Shown here one piece after another: positions 1 through 11,374 of a DNA stretch of 64,000 nucleotides. This DNA is from Gigaspora margarita (taxonomy: Eukaryota; Glomeromycota; Glomeromycetes; Diversisporales; Gigasporaceae): the NCBI GenBank assembly GCA_009809945.1, contig WTPW01000021.1, forward strand, positions 564,285-628,284, in the 5' to 3' direction. Position 1 is the first letter of the stretch. Each line of letters opens with the position of its first letter. The notes below the pieces were generated by a model. It saw only the letters and a program-made list of their open reading frames with translations, did no database searches and had not been told where the DNA came from. Both the position numbers and the translations under genes were made by a program.

Positions 1-192
1 AAAAAAAATAAAAAATAAAAATAAAATAAAAAAAAATAAAAAATAAAAAAAAATAAAAAATAAAAAAATAAAAAATAAAAAAAAATAAAAAATAAAAAAA
101 TATAAAAAATAAAAAAATAAAGAAAATAAAAAATAAAAAAAATAAAAAAATTAAAGAAAATAAAAAAATAAAAAAATAAAATAAAATAAAAA
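1..192. repeat. A-rich simple repeat (A4-8 T)n
   Basis: Almost pure A with single T spacers; no coding potential and no unit longer than about 8 bp. It ends where mixed sequence starts near 193. Confidence 0.95.
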
Positions 193-858
193 CAAAAGAA
201 GAACTATATTTCAATTCGATCTATAGTAAGTAAATACTCTTGGAGTTTATCAAAGTAATTCTTAACAATTATTGATTTGCATTTTGTATACAAGCTTCAT
301 TTAGAACTTGTATGACACAGAATAAAAGTTCAGAATAATCCTTTATAAAGCGTTGTTACTATTTTTGTTCTAGCCCTTTTTACTAAAAGGATTGGATTAT
401 CTATTCTAATAAACAATATCAATTACATACTAGTATATACCAGATCTTGTTATTCCAAAACTAAGCTTTTGCATGTTCAAGCAGTAGCCTACAAGCTGTT
501 CTTCTTTATAAGTTATCTCTTAAACTATCTAGTTTAGCAAACAAATTTGTCTGCTAAAATAATTGAACAAAGTAGAATATTAAAAAAAATTTTTTTATGA
601 AGACCTTTATTCTAACAAGTTATTGTAATTTCCAAAGACTTGATCCATATATTACACTCAATAGCTGCAGTATAGCATACTCAAAATGATTCAAACAATG
701 GCCAAAAGTTCACATAATAGGTAAAAAGTGTGCCATTTTACCCAAATCTTTGAGTCATATTATCTTCTTTATAGTGTTCAAAAAATCAGCTCTGTGAAGT
801 TGATCATGAAAATTTTTTTAACCAACTTTAATTTCATATTATAAAAGATATCTCTATA
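193..858. other. AT-rich stretch without recognisable gene
   Basis: I see no reading frame with protein-like composition, no RNA gene and no clear inverted repeat here. Confidence 0.5.
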
Positions 859-860
859 TA

Positions 861-1745
861 GAGTGGGGTCAGTAGAAAAGGGACAAATTTTTTTTAAGTA
901 AAGTTTTTTTGACTTTAAACTTAAATATCTTAACAACTATCTTACCATATTACTGTGAAATAATGTGCACCTACATGGTGTTTTGATTACCTGCGCGCTA
1001 TTTTGAGTGCGCACATGTGTGCTATTTTGAGGTAATCTGATTTTTTATTCTGTACCAGTGCTGGAAATCTAAACCTTAATATATATATATATAGAGGAAC
1101 AATTAATCTATTGTTGAACTTCTACATGTGATAGTAAAAAGCTAATTATTTATTTTTTAAAACATAAAGCATTGTCTATAGATTTATGATCCTATTTTTC
1201 TTTGTTTTTTGGCATCATTACGCAGCACTCTAAGGCCATTATAGTTCTAACTTTAAAAAGGATGTGCATAAAACATTTGTTTATTATCAAAAATTATATT
1301 CTAGTATTAAAATCAAAAAGAATGGCCATAACAATTTATTATCCTGTTAGGATAAGGGTAGTGATAATTGAACATTTAATCATAGTTATTCTTGAAGCAA
1401 TTAAAGCTAAAAAGAATAAATATTAAACATTCGTTGAACACTTTTATTAGATTATATAGTATCTATATAAGGTGTGCTCTATTTCGGGATGTGCATAGGC
1501 ATTATTTCAAACCCAAGTATGCTATTTTTAGGGATATGATTTTTAAAATAACGCCTATGATTGTTATTTCACAGTAATATAGTAATAAATTTATTAAATT
1601 TTTTTATTTTAATCCTATATAATTTCAAGATTAAAATAAAAAAATTTTAGCAAATTTAATTAAATAGTTGTTAAGATATTTAAATTTAAAAATTAAAACA
1701 ACTTTACTAAAAATGATTTGTCCTTTTTCTACTAACTCACCCCAT
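861..1745. mobile_element. Non-autonomous inverted-repeat element (host of a nested core)
   Basis: The left end (GGGGTCAGTAGAAAAGGGAC at about 865) and the reverse complement of the right end (GAGTTAGTAGAAAAAGGAC) match, and the match runs inward for about 80 bp through a shared block containing ATCTTAACAACTAT. Open frames inside encode only low-complexity residues. The middle (about 935-1590) is a separate element that recurs inverted at 6262-7210. Confidence 0.7.
935..1590 (+). mobile_element. Core element B, copy 1
   Basis: Bounded by inverted TACCATATTACTGTGAAATAA-like ends. The interior, including a stretch near 1230-1420, matches 6262-7210 in opposite orientation once two extra segments of the second copy are set aside. 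It sits inside a different outer element in each place, so it is an independent mobile unit. No transposase seen. Confidence 0.65.
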
Positions 1746-2782
1746 ATGACGATTGTGATAATTGTTATATGAAGTTATATGAAGATGCTTTTTTACTATT
1801 AAATTTGATTATAAAGACTATATAATGATTAACTCTATTTAGTTAATTTTTGAAGCAGTATTAAAGAAGTTATGTAAATAAAAATTATATAATATCTAGC
1901 ACGTTAAGCATTTTATTCTAGCTTAGGAAATATAGGGTGCATTTTAATAAAATTTAAAACAATTGTACAAAAATTGGCCAAAAATGATTTCAGCAAACAA
2001 ATTTGTTTACTAGATGGTTTAAGGGATTAAAATTTTAGCATGGCCAGGATGAGCAAAAAAACTATTATTTTTTGATAGCATGTCTAAGATTAACTTCAAA
2101 AAGATTATAATCTCATGCAATACTCTAATACTAGAAACTTTAAAATCATTTGAAGCATTTTTTTTGCCNGAAGAGAAGGACTGAAAATCAGCTAATTCTC
2201 TAGAGAAAAGGGTCAAAAAAAGTGAAAATTCAATATAAAGACCTGACTAAAAAAGAGAAGGTCAAAATTTTGGCCAAATCAAATTTGCTAATTCTTGGTA
2301 GCACTCTAAGGACCTTAATAATAGTATTACTTTTGGTGTTATAATTACTGTACTTGCTTATTATTTTGTTAAAAATTTTTGATTATAATAAATTGTTACT
2401 TTTTGCTTTAATCATGTTTTAATTTTTTACTACTATCAAGTATAATAATTTTATTTAATTAAAAGGTATTTTGAAATTACAATATGGCATTATATAATTT
2501 TATCTACAGTATAAATATTTGCAATTGATTAAATTTCTTTTTTTTTTGGGCATGGTTCCAAAATTTAATACTGTTTAAATATAAATACATATACTGTATT
2601 AAACAAAAAATGATTCAAATTGATACAATTTTAAAGTTATACAAAGATTACTGATAGAGTTACTTTGACAAATATATTAATATTAGTTTGTTTGGTTTGA
2701 AAAGCTAATTTAATATGTTGCAACTACTTTTTGCCAAATAAGAAAATCAATACAAATTAAAAAAAAAATAGTAATATTTTTG
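1746..2782. other. AT-rich stretch, one ambiguous base
   Basis: No gene recognised. Base 2169 is an N in an otherwise continuous read. An open frame on the minus strand over 2019-2216 crosses the N and has no recognisable family. Confidence 0.5.
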
Positions 2783-3032
2783 TGTTTTAGTAATTGATTG
2801 GTGTGATTTTGGTACTGTTTGACTTATCTTAATGAGATGAGTTAAACAGTACCATAATATATAAATCTATTACTAGAGTATAACTGTATCAATTCTTCTT
2901 GTTAAGCTCAACTATATAGATCAATTAAATAGCTAGAAATTAGATTTATATAATTTTGGTACCATTTGTCTCACCTCAAAAAGACAAGTCAGATGGTACC
3001 AAAATTATGTGAATCCAATTACTAAAATATGA
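2783..3032. mobile_element. Serial-hairpin foldback element
   Basis: Four alternating copies of one unit: forward about 2783-2830, inverted 2831-2880, forward 2935-2975, inverted 2976-3032. The unit contains TTTTGGTACTGTTTGACTTA and ends in TAGTAATTGATT-like sequence. The second hairpin stem (ATTTTGGTACCATTTGTC with its complement) is almost perfect. No coding capacity. Confidence 0.7.
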
Positions 3033-3915
3033 GATATTATAACTGCATTAATTTGAAAACTGTATCAATTAGGATAACCTATCTTATATTTAATTTTTAT
3101 ATATTTTATATTTGTGAGTCAAACTAAGGCTAATAATAAAAGTTATAAATATTGGCCAGGCCAGGCTAGAAAAAATATTTAAAGTTAGATGAGTGCTATT
3201 TATTATATGATTTTTTAGAGAAGAGGAAAGGGTCTGCAATTTATTATATCAATATATTGAATATAAGTATTAAGAATAGCTACTGATTTTATTATCTAGA
3301 GGAGAGGGGGTTTGAACTTCAAATAAAAAAAAATACATAATTAAATGGCACATCTCTTAAATGCAGGTTGGGCTGAACCACAAAAATAAGTAATTTGTAA
3401 ATTTCTATCTTGAAGTGTTCCAAAAATAGTCTTGCAATAAACTAAATTTACTGTACTAAAATACTAAATAATTATATATCTATATAATAATTTGTTTCAG
3501 AAAATATGTTGTTCTTTGATATTCTAAGCATTGCTTTTTTGTAACTTCAAAAATTAAATTTTGATTTAGTATGTAGTTAGTTTTAATATTTTATATCTGC
3601 CTTAGAGTTAACTTAAATAAGATCACTAGTCTTACTTTTTTTAAAACAAGATAAATGTATACTATTAAAATTAAATATTTATAATTTAAAACTATTATTT
3701 ATTTTAGTAAATTTTAATATTACTTTATTCTTAGTACAAAGATTTGAATAAAATTAGATTTGGATTAAGCCTTAGGCTGATAAAATTTAAATTAGTATTG
3801 TTATATTTTCAAAGTTTTAATTTAATTGATAATTCACCACAAATCAATGGTGTGATCATAGTAAAACATAATACAGATTCTTACTATTTTTGAAATATAA
3901 ATTTTAAAATATAGA
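3033..3915. other. AT-rich stretch without recognisable gene
   Basis: Nothing with coding character or clear repeat structure was found. Confidence 0.45.
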
Positions 3916-4160
3916 AATGAAGCTACCTATCCAAGAAAAACTTTTTTTACTAAGTTAATAAGTCATAGCTACTAAATGAAAATTGTAGAGATTATCGTAA
4001 TTATCGTAATGAGTCTAATAGTAATTAGATCATTAAAATTAGCCTACAAGTTGCTAGGATACTTTTGAAAATAATTGGCTAACTATATATAAACAATAGG
4101 TGAAATTTTATATGTTGACCAATTGTTAAAAAAAGTTTTTTTTGGATGGGCAGCTACATT
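3916..4160. mobile_element. Small MITE-like inverted-repeat element
   Basis: Ends AGCTACCTATCCAAGAAAAA (about 3922) and the complement of TTTTTTTTGGATGGGCAGCT (about 4136) pair over roughly 35 bp. The interior holds a block (3970-4080: ...TAATTAGATCATTAAAATTA...) shared with other inverted-repeat elements of the window. Confidence 0.6.
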
Positions 4161-4184
4161 CCTACATTATAGAATTTATATATA

Positions 4185-4590
4185 GTACAAGACATCTATA
4201 TTCAACAGTAAATGAAGTGGTTCAATTTTTTAAATAGTTATAACTTTTTATTTAAGAGGTTTTAAAAAAATCTGACTAGTAACTTTATAAAGCTATATCA
4301 GTTTTACATATGTGCCAAATATCTTTTCAAATTTCATTACTATAAGAAGTTTTAACAATTTGAAAATTGAAATTTTATATATAAATTTATAATTTATATA
4401 TAAAATTTCAATTTTCAAATTGATAAAACTTCTTACTGTGATAACATTTTAAAAAGATATTTGGCACATATATAGAACTAATATAGCTCTATAAAGTTAC
4501 CAATCAGTTTTTTTTAAAACCTTCTAGATGAAAAATTATAGCTATTTAAAAAAATTGAACCACTAACTGTTGAGTATAGATGTCTTGCAT
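4185..4590. repeat. Long palindrome, about 200-bp arms
   Basis: The sequence from ACAAGACATCTATATTCAAC onward is mirrored by ...TTGAGTATAGATGTCTTGCA at the right end, with the centre near 4387 in an ATATAAATTTATAATTTATAT stretch. The arms differ by scattered substitutions. Probably an old foldback transposon. Confidence 0.85.
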
Positions 4591-4850
4591 CATAATAATT
4601 TGCATTACGTTATACTATTAATTTGTGGCAAGTCATAAATTAAATTTAATCAGAGTATATTTATTAATGAGTATCTATTTGCTATACTAAATTTAGTACA
4701 TAGTACTAAATTTAGTACAGTATTAAAAGTTAAATTTTGAAAAATTGGTGTTAATAACTTTAACTTATATTTATCCAATATATAATTCAATATTTATATT
4801 ATATTTTGATATATTTAAAAATCAACATACTTATCAAAAGTTATTAATAT

Positions 4851-5391
4851 ATTTAATTCGTGATCCATATGCCAAGCAGTGAAAATCTATAGTAATATAT
4901 GGGGCAAATCAATTATTGTTTATNAAATTTCNGGAATCTGGCACTGTCAGAGCAATAGCGAATTTTTTTATTAAGCTAACCTTGCTTCTCCACTAATTGA
5001 AAGTTGTAGAGCACATTCTTGCGATTCTAATGGTGATAAAATGATTAAAATTGGACCATTAAATCACAAGATATCGTTAAAAAACTTTCGCGACCATATA
5101 GAGTTTCTATGTAAACAATATTATTGTTTACATAGAAACTCTATATGGTCGCGAAACGTTTTTTAACGATATCTTGTGATCTACTGGTCCAATTACTACC
5201 ATTAGAATCGCAAGAATGTGCTCTACAACTTTCAATTAGTGGAGAAGCAAGGTTAGCTTAATAAAAAAAATCGCTATTGCTCTGACAGTGCCAGATTCCA
5301 GAAATTTGATAAACAATAATCGATTTACCCCAATTTTACTATATATGGTAATATATGCAGCCACTGTTTGGTATACGGATCACGAATTAAA
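4851..5391. mobile_element. Near-perfect foldback element, arms about 270 bp
   Basis: The centre is at about 5121 (TAAACAATATTATTGTTTA). Both arms contain the block CTAATTGAAAGTTGTAGAGC and end in AATTCGTGATCC-type sequence. There are two ambiguous bases in the left arm (4924, 4932), as expected where a palindrome is hard to assemble. The open frame over 5288-5473 is only arm sequence. Confidence 0.85.
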
Positions 5392-5551
5392 AAAAATTGC
5401 TACTAAAGGTGCAACCAAAAAAACACTAAATTATACAAAAAATTTATTTATTAAAGTTTTGTTAAATTTTTAATTAAGTTGTAAAGCCAATTTTTCTGGT
5501 TCTAATGATAGTAAAATTATTAAAATTGGTTTATTATATAGAGTGAATCTA

Positions 5552-5874
5552 TTTGTCACTGGTGGTGACAGTTACCGGAGTGTGATCGACCAATTAGATC
5601 AAAGGATCACGTGTAATGTGAAAAATGCAAAAACTTTAATTTTTTTGAAAAATTGCTTCTAACTTAAAATTTTGTCTATGGACCTACTTTTTTTTATGCA
5701 AAAAAAATTCCTTGCAAAATTTTACTATATACAAAGCCTTATCCCAACCCTAACTATGGCTCTAACCCTGACCCTAACGATAGTAAGTTTCGATGCTTTG
5801 TTTTGTTTTGATCATAATGTTAAACGATCTAATTGGTCGATCATGTTCTGGTAACAGTCACCGCCAGTGACAAA
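5552..5874. mobile_element. Foldback MITE with telomere-like tract
   Basis: Terminal inverted repeats of about 49 bp (TTTGTCACTGGTGGTGACAG against its near-complement at 5826-5874). The inner sequence includes AAAATTGCTTCTAAC and CCCTAA/CCCTGA-like tracts at 5743-5781. The interior matches the element at 46250-46575 although the terminal repeats differ. Confidence 0.75.
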
Positions 5875-6261
5875 TACATTTTTCTAATATATAAAATGTT
5901 ATAGATAATTTAAATTTACTAAATTTTTACTATATTTTACTATATAAAATATATGAAAAGACTAACTATTTTTAGATGTGTATTACTTTAAAACAGGTTT
6001 ATTTAAGCTATTTAAAAAAATTATTATTTATTTTTTTAATTATAGCAATATCAAGATTGGATAAAAAACAAACTAAAAATTTGATTTTTTTTAATTTTAT
6101 TAAAGTTTTTATATGCTATGATTTTTTAATATTGTACTAAATTTAGTATGACAAAATTTTTGAACAATACAGAAGGTTTAAGAGTAAGCTATACAAAATT
6201 TTTATTAATAAATACAGTCTAACCTCTATGTAGTCACTCTCTATATAGTCACAAATTCATT

Positions 6262-7210
6262 ATACCATATTATTACAAAATAACGATCATGGGCATTATT
6301 TTGAAAATCGCATCTCCTAAAAATAGCATACTTGGTTTCGAAATAATGCCCATGCATATCTTGAAATAGCACGCACTATATATAGAATACTATTTAATTG
6401 AATTTGAATATATAACAAAGATGTTCAATGAATGCTTTATTTTTATTCTTTTTAGCTTTAATTGCTTCAAAAATAACTATCATTACAGTAAATGTTCAAT
6501 TAGCACTATTTTTATTCTAGCAGGATAATAAATTATTATGGCCATTCTTTTTGATTTAATACTGGAATATAATTTTTGATGATAAACGAATATTTTATGT
6601 ACATCCTTTTTAAAGTTAGAACTATAATGGCCTTTGAGTATATGTAATGATAACCAAGAACAAAGAAAAATAAGATTATAAATCTACAGGCGATACCCGA
6701 TTATAATCTGGCTCTTATCCATCCTGCCCTTTCTCTTCATTCATTGCACCTAGCACCCTGCCTATTGTCATGTGTAATGAGTTGAATGCACTATACCATA
6801 GCGATACTTTATATATGTACAAGTTTTAAAAAATAAATAATTCACTTTTTACTATCACTATGTAGAAGTTCAACAATAGATTAATTGTTCCTATATATAT
6901 GTTGTACCCCAAATGCAAATTGGCCCAGTTGTCAATTGGGACAGCCCAAATATCAATATTTGTAGCCAAAATAAAAAAATGCCCTAACCTAACCCTAACC
7001 TAACCCTAACATCTGGCTAAATTTATTTTAATTTGGCCAGATTGACAACTGGGCTGATTTGCATTTAGGGCACAATATATATATATATATTAAGGTTTAG
7101 ATTTTTAGCACCAGACAGCATAAAAATTGGTTACTTGCACTCAAAATAGCATGCAGGTGATTAAATCACTGTGCAGGGCATATTATTTTGCAGTAATATA
7201 GTAATCACTT
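6262..7210 (-). mobile_element. Core element B, copy 2 (inverted)
   Basis: Inverted relative to 935-1590. It is longer because it carries the 6903-7074 MITE and an extra segment of about 120 bp near 6675-6800. Its ends again read ATATTACTGCAAAATAA-like and ATTACAAAATAAC-like. Confidence 0.65.
6903..7074. mobile_element. 172-bp MITE with CCCTAA core
   Basis: Ends TGTACCCCAAATGCAAATTG and complement of GATTTGCATTTAGGGCACA, followed by a second pairing block (CCCAGTTGTCAAT). The middle (about 6992-7010) is a run of CCCTAA and CCTAA units. It is inserted in core element B and absent from copy 1 of that element. Confidence 0.8.
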
Positions 7211-7459
7211 TTGTAAATTTACCAACCTTTTTACTATAATTTTCGCCTCTATATAAGCACATTTGTATATAGTCACTATTGCAATTTTTATTTACCATCT
7301 ATATAAAACTACTCTACATAATTACATTATTATTATAAATATTTTAAATTAAATATTTTATTATTATAAATATTTTTATAAGTTATTTTATTATTTTTAA
7401 CAAACAAAGATTGTTAAATTTTGTTTTTTAAATAATCAATTATATTGCTATATATAAAG

Positions 7460-8155
7460 TTAAAATTGTACTAAGTAAATCGATAATGATGCTTTAAATA
7501 ACATTATTCAGGAGATAAAATTATATATATTGTAAATTTTGAGATATTTGGAATAACATTTTATTATTACAATTTTACAAGTTATACTTAGATGAAAAAA
7601 CTAAAAAAATTAAAAATTTTTGAACTTAACCATAAATTATAAAAGTGTATTAATAAAATTTTACCCAAATATATTTAAAATTTAAAGTTATATATAATTT
7701 AGCATCCTAAACAACTTTACTTAGATCATTATTATCAATTTACTTAATACAATTTTGATTTTTTTATGTAGCTACAATATATGATTATTTAAATAAAAAT
7801 TTTTTAATTTTTTTTTAAATAATTATATAACGTAGCTACATAAAAAAGTCAAAATTATATTAAGTACATCGATAATAATGATCTAAATAAAGTTGTTTAG
7901 GATACAAAATTACATATAACCTAAAATTTTGAAATAATTTGGATAAAATTTTATTAATATACTTGTATAATTTACATTTAAGTGCAAAAATTTTAATTTT
8001 TTTAATTTTTTTTACCTAAGAATAACTTGTAAAAGTGTAATAATAAAATATTATTCAAATTATCTCAAAATTTTACAATATATGTAATTTTGTCTTCTGA
8101 ACAATGTTACTTAGAGTATTATTATCAATTTACTTAGTATAATTTTAACTTTAAT
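7460..8155. repeat. Four-unit alternating palindrome
   Basis: One unit of about 140 bp (contains ACTAAGTAAATCGATAATGA) appears as forward 7460-7590, inverted 7620-7765, forward 7840-7990, inverted 8010-8155. Adjacent units fold on each other and the whole also folds about 7805. Confidence 0.8.
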
Positions 8156-8358
8156 ATGTAGCAATTATGATCAATTATTTAAAAAAATAAAATTTTAAAA
8201 ATTTTTATTTATTAAAACTTCTATGTAATCACAATTTTTTTTTAAGTATAATTTTATTATAATTGTAGTTATATAGAATTCCCTCTATATTAGTCACATC
8301 TCTATATAATCACCACATTTGTATCCCAAGGGTGTGACTATATAGAGATCAGACAGTA

Positions 8359-9107
8359 TTGCTGAATTTGTACAAAAAGATAGTTCTAATATTCAAATAT
8401 ATTTTGGCAAAACTTGAATAAATTTGGTCAAATAATTAATTCAAAATTAATTTTTTTGTGTGTACTAAATTTAGTACAATAGCCAAATGGATACCCATTA
8501 AATATTTGATCAAATATGTTCAAATATTTGATTCAAAATCAAAATTTGATTTGATTTTGCAGAGTAATAAGTCTAGAGCTTCATATGTTTAGATTTTTTT
8601 CTTTTCATCATAATTTAAAAAGTACAGTTAACTATTATTTTGGTTGTTTGGGTATTTCCAAATTAGTGCATAACTTTTTCGATCTCGATTTTGTTACAAA
8701 ACTTGAAAGGTGCCTTAGAATTCACCACTTTTTAAATACTGATCAATGATTTATTGCCTTTTTCTTTAATCATCCTCCAAAATTTTAATGAATAAATATT
8801 TATATGCATTATATTCAAAAATATATATACAAGTCATGTGAAAAATTTTTTCAAAGAAGCATGTACAAAAAATATCAAATGAAACTTTTTTCAAATCTTA
8901 TTGTTTAATTAATTTTAAATTATTTTCTAAAGCCATATTTGGAACAAATTCTAATTTATATATACTGCTTGTTTACAGGGCAGTAACTTTAATAAGTACG
9001 TAGAATTATATTAAAAAATTGACAGAATATTTAATTAAAAAAATCTCTACATAATGGTAATTTAAATAATATATGTAGAATTATATATTAAAAAACCTAG
9101 CTAACTA
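8359..9107. other. AT-rich stretch without recognisable gene
   Basis: Contains a perfect 16-bp palindrome GTACTAAATTTAGTAC at 8462-8477, also at 4703-4718. Otherwise nothing recognised. Confidence 0.45.
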
Positions 9108-9268
9108 CAGTCAATCCTCCATAAACATATACTCTCTCCAAATCAATACTAATATTTAACACCAAGCACTTAATAAAATGTTCTACAAAATGCACCACCT
9201 CTTTAAAATGCATATTTTTAAAAATTTTGCCTATAGTCCAAAGGGGTTCATTTATGGATAGCTGACTG
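9108..9268. mobile_element. 161-bp pogo-like MITE, TA target
   Basis: CAGTCAATCCTCCATAAA at the left and the complement of TTTATGGATAGCTGACTG at the right, each bordered by TA (9106-9107, 9269-9270). TA duplication and CAG ends fit the Tc1/mariner-pogo group. Confidence 0.75.
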
Positions 9269-9671
9269 TATTCATTTTTGCAAATATAATTTTTATATTA
9301 AAAAACTAGTTATCTGTATTAAAAAATCTCATAAATATAATTAGAATTTTCTTATCTAAAATTCAAAAAAAACAGTAAGTATTTTTTGTATATTTTATAG
9401 TAAAATAATTAAAAATAATATAGATACTCACTATTGCAAATATGTTATTACTGTATTACTGTATTAACTGACTGTACTTCTTAATTTATCAGTGTCATAT
9501 GATTGTCTCGTTAAAGTGTTGCACAAACTTCAATAAAAAATCATTTGATATCAATATTGTATAATTATATTTATACAGTTTTCAAGTACAATTTCAGTAG
9601 CATAAAAAATAAAATTAGAGTTGTGCATTTTAGCAATTATTCTAATTTTTTAATTCTGATTTTATATAGTC
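9269..9671. other. AT-rich stretch without recognisable gene
   Basis: Nothing seen beyond low-complexity open frames. Confidence 0.45.
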
Positions 9672-10365
9672 ATAGTCAAACCATTTTATCCCTTAAATTG
9701 TATTCCAGGCAAATTTGCCTAGAATTTTTAGACATATTTACAATTTTTTAAATAAAATAAAAGTTTATTAAGAATATAGGGTATACTTTATTTATAGAAT
9801 ATTTTTTTAAAAATATATTTTATAAACTTTATTATAAAAATTTTTTAAAATTATTAATAAACTTTAAAGTAATAAAAGTTTGAAGTTTTTAATTTAAAAT
9901 TTTTACTATAAAGCTTTTCTTTAGATTTTCTTAAATTTTATATGTTCCCGTCTATAAAAAAAAGGTTCATTTCTAATTAAAGTCCTAATTTTTACAAGTA
10001 AATCACAAAAGTTGCAATAATTAAAGTTGTAATCCTTTTTATAAGCTACAATATTGTATTAGAACAGAGAGCTAGAGCTAATATTTATAGAGTTTATCAA
10101 GAATAAGTAAATAATTTTTTTAGCTAATAAATTTTTAAAATTTGTCTATTTTTAGCTTAAAAGCAACTTAAACTTTTTTTCTTATAATATAAAATTAAAT
10201 ACTACTATAATATAATCCTTATTTTCAAATATTATCAAAAAAAATTTTAATTAAATATTTTAAGTTTTAAAAATATAGATCATAAGCATATTTCTAGCAA
10301 TTTTTCAGACAAATTTGCCTAGAATTGTTTACAGTTTAAGAGATAAACCTGTTTTAAAAAAACTT
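9672..10365. mobile_element. Inverted-repeat element, about 60-bp ends
   Basis: The sequence near 9672-9730 (CTTAAATTGTATTCC then AGGCAAATTTGCCTAGAAT) pairs with 10300-10360 read on the other strand (CTTAAACTGTAAAC then AGGCAAATTTGTC). The interior is A/T-only filler. Confidence 0.55.
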
Positions 10366-10488
10366 GTAACGTAATCTAAGTTATTTAATTATAATACAAT
10401 ACAGTCAGAGAATATACCGAATTAGGATAATGTAGATCACTCCTTTTATAGTAACAAAATATTGATCAGATGATCTATATGCAGACAT

Positions 10489-10908
10489 GTGATCATCAGC
10501 TCCGTGCAATTAGCCAATAAAATTGCAAGCCCAAAATGTAACGACCATGAATTTTGTACATATGTACGTATGTACAACACTTTTACCTACAGCAATAAAA
10601 TATTTAGATTAATAACTTCATACAATGATATTGTTTTTCCAACTGCATGGGACAAATTACCATTTATTAACATAGCGTCAAGTGGATTTAAAGTGAATTA
10701 TATGGGTAATATGAAAATGAGAAATCTTGCAAAAACTTATTTAATGTACTACTATAATCATTGGCTTTTAAAGAATATCATCATAGCCTTTTATTTATTA
10801 AAAAACAATCTTTGAATTAAAGATCCTGACAACTTTAAAGCTGCTATCATTTGAGTAAATCATCCTGTCTCTTTAGAGTGTAGGATATTTACTTTGAAAT
10901 TAAAATTA
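10489..10908 (+). pseudogene. SPRY-domain protein, N-terminal half (degraded)
   Basis: Residues FPTAWDKLPFINIASSG.KVNYMG (10636-10707) match the segment that precedes and opens SPRY/B30.2 domains in fungal proteins. After about 115 bp of unrelated AT-rich sequence the similarity resumes (10822-10908) as DPDNFKAAII then VNHPVSLECRIFTFKLKL, the usual A-x-x-I-R-A-N-H-P-I-P-x-x-C-x-x-Y-F-E-V region, with a frame change between the two parts. No start or intron structure can be assigned. The matching C-terminal half lies on the opposite strand at 11375-11732, between inverted repeats. SPRY domains are protein-interaction modules and the original partner cannot be inferred. Family call from memory of the domain pattern; a profile search would settle it. 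Confidence 0.6.
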
Positions 10909-11047
10909 TATATGAAGAAACAAATGGGTATCATTAATAATTATTTTATTAACTTCACCTTTATTATGATTTTTTATAATCTTTTAATTCCATTTTTTTA
11001 ATAGAATAATTGGAATTGGGCAAAGCAATAAAAAAATGGATGATTCA

Positions 11048-11145
11048 GCCTATATCAATAATATGCTCATGCCTAGTAATATCAAATTTTTATTTTATTT
11101 TCTTATTATGTATTACAAATTAATTTCTATCATATCCCTTAGGTC
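11048..11145 (+). repeat. Inverted repeat arm, left
   Basis: About 98 bp, including ATATGCTCATGCC and CATATCCCTTAGGTCAGGAA, match 11738-11834 on the other strand with few differences. The arms bracket the inverted SPRY half. Confidence 0.8.
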
Positions 11146-11374
11146 AGGAACCGGCAAAATGACAGTAGAAAATTTACTAGACCAAGAAATAAGCTTCTAT
11201 CAAAACTTTGTAGAATAAGATAAAAGCTATTTTGATTTTGATTCTTAATATGTTCCAAGATTTTGGCTAAATCCATACCTTTATATGGACTAAAAAAAAA
11301 ATAAGCAAAAAATATTAAACTCTGAATATAAGTACACTACTGCACGTTTCCTTTGCGAAAAAAAAAGAATAAAT

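Larger units (their letters stand above)
6212..8358. mobile_element. Composite element with pogo/Tigger-like ends
   Basis: The left end CAGTCTAACCTCTATGTAGT and the right end, complement of CTATATAGAGATCAGACAGT, resemble Tc1/mariner-pogo termini (CAG...CCTCTATATAGTCAC). It encloses core element B (6262-7210), a 172-bp MITE (6903-7074) and a four-unit palindrome (7460-8155). No transposase frame remains. Confidence 0.55.
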
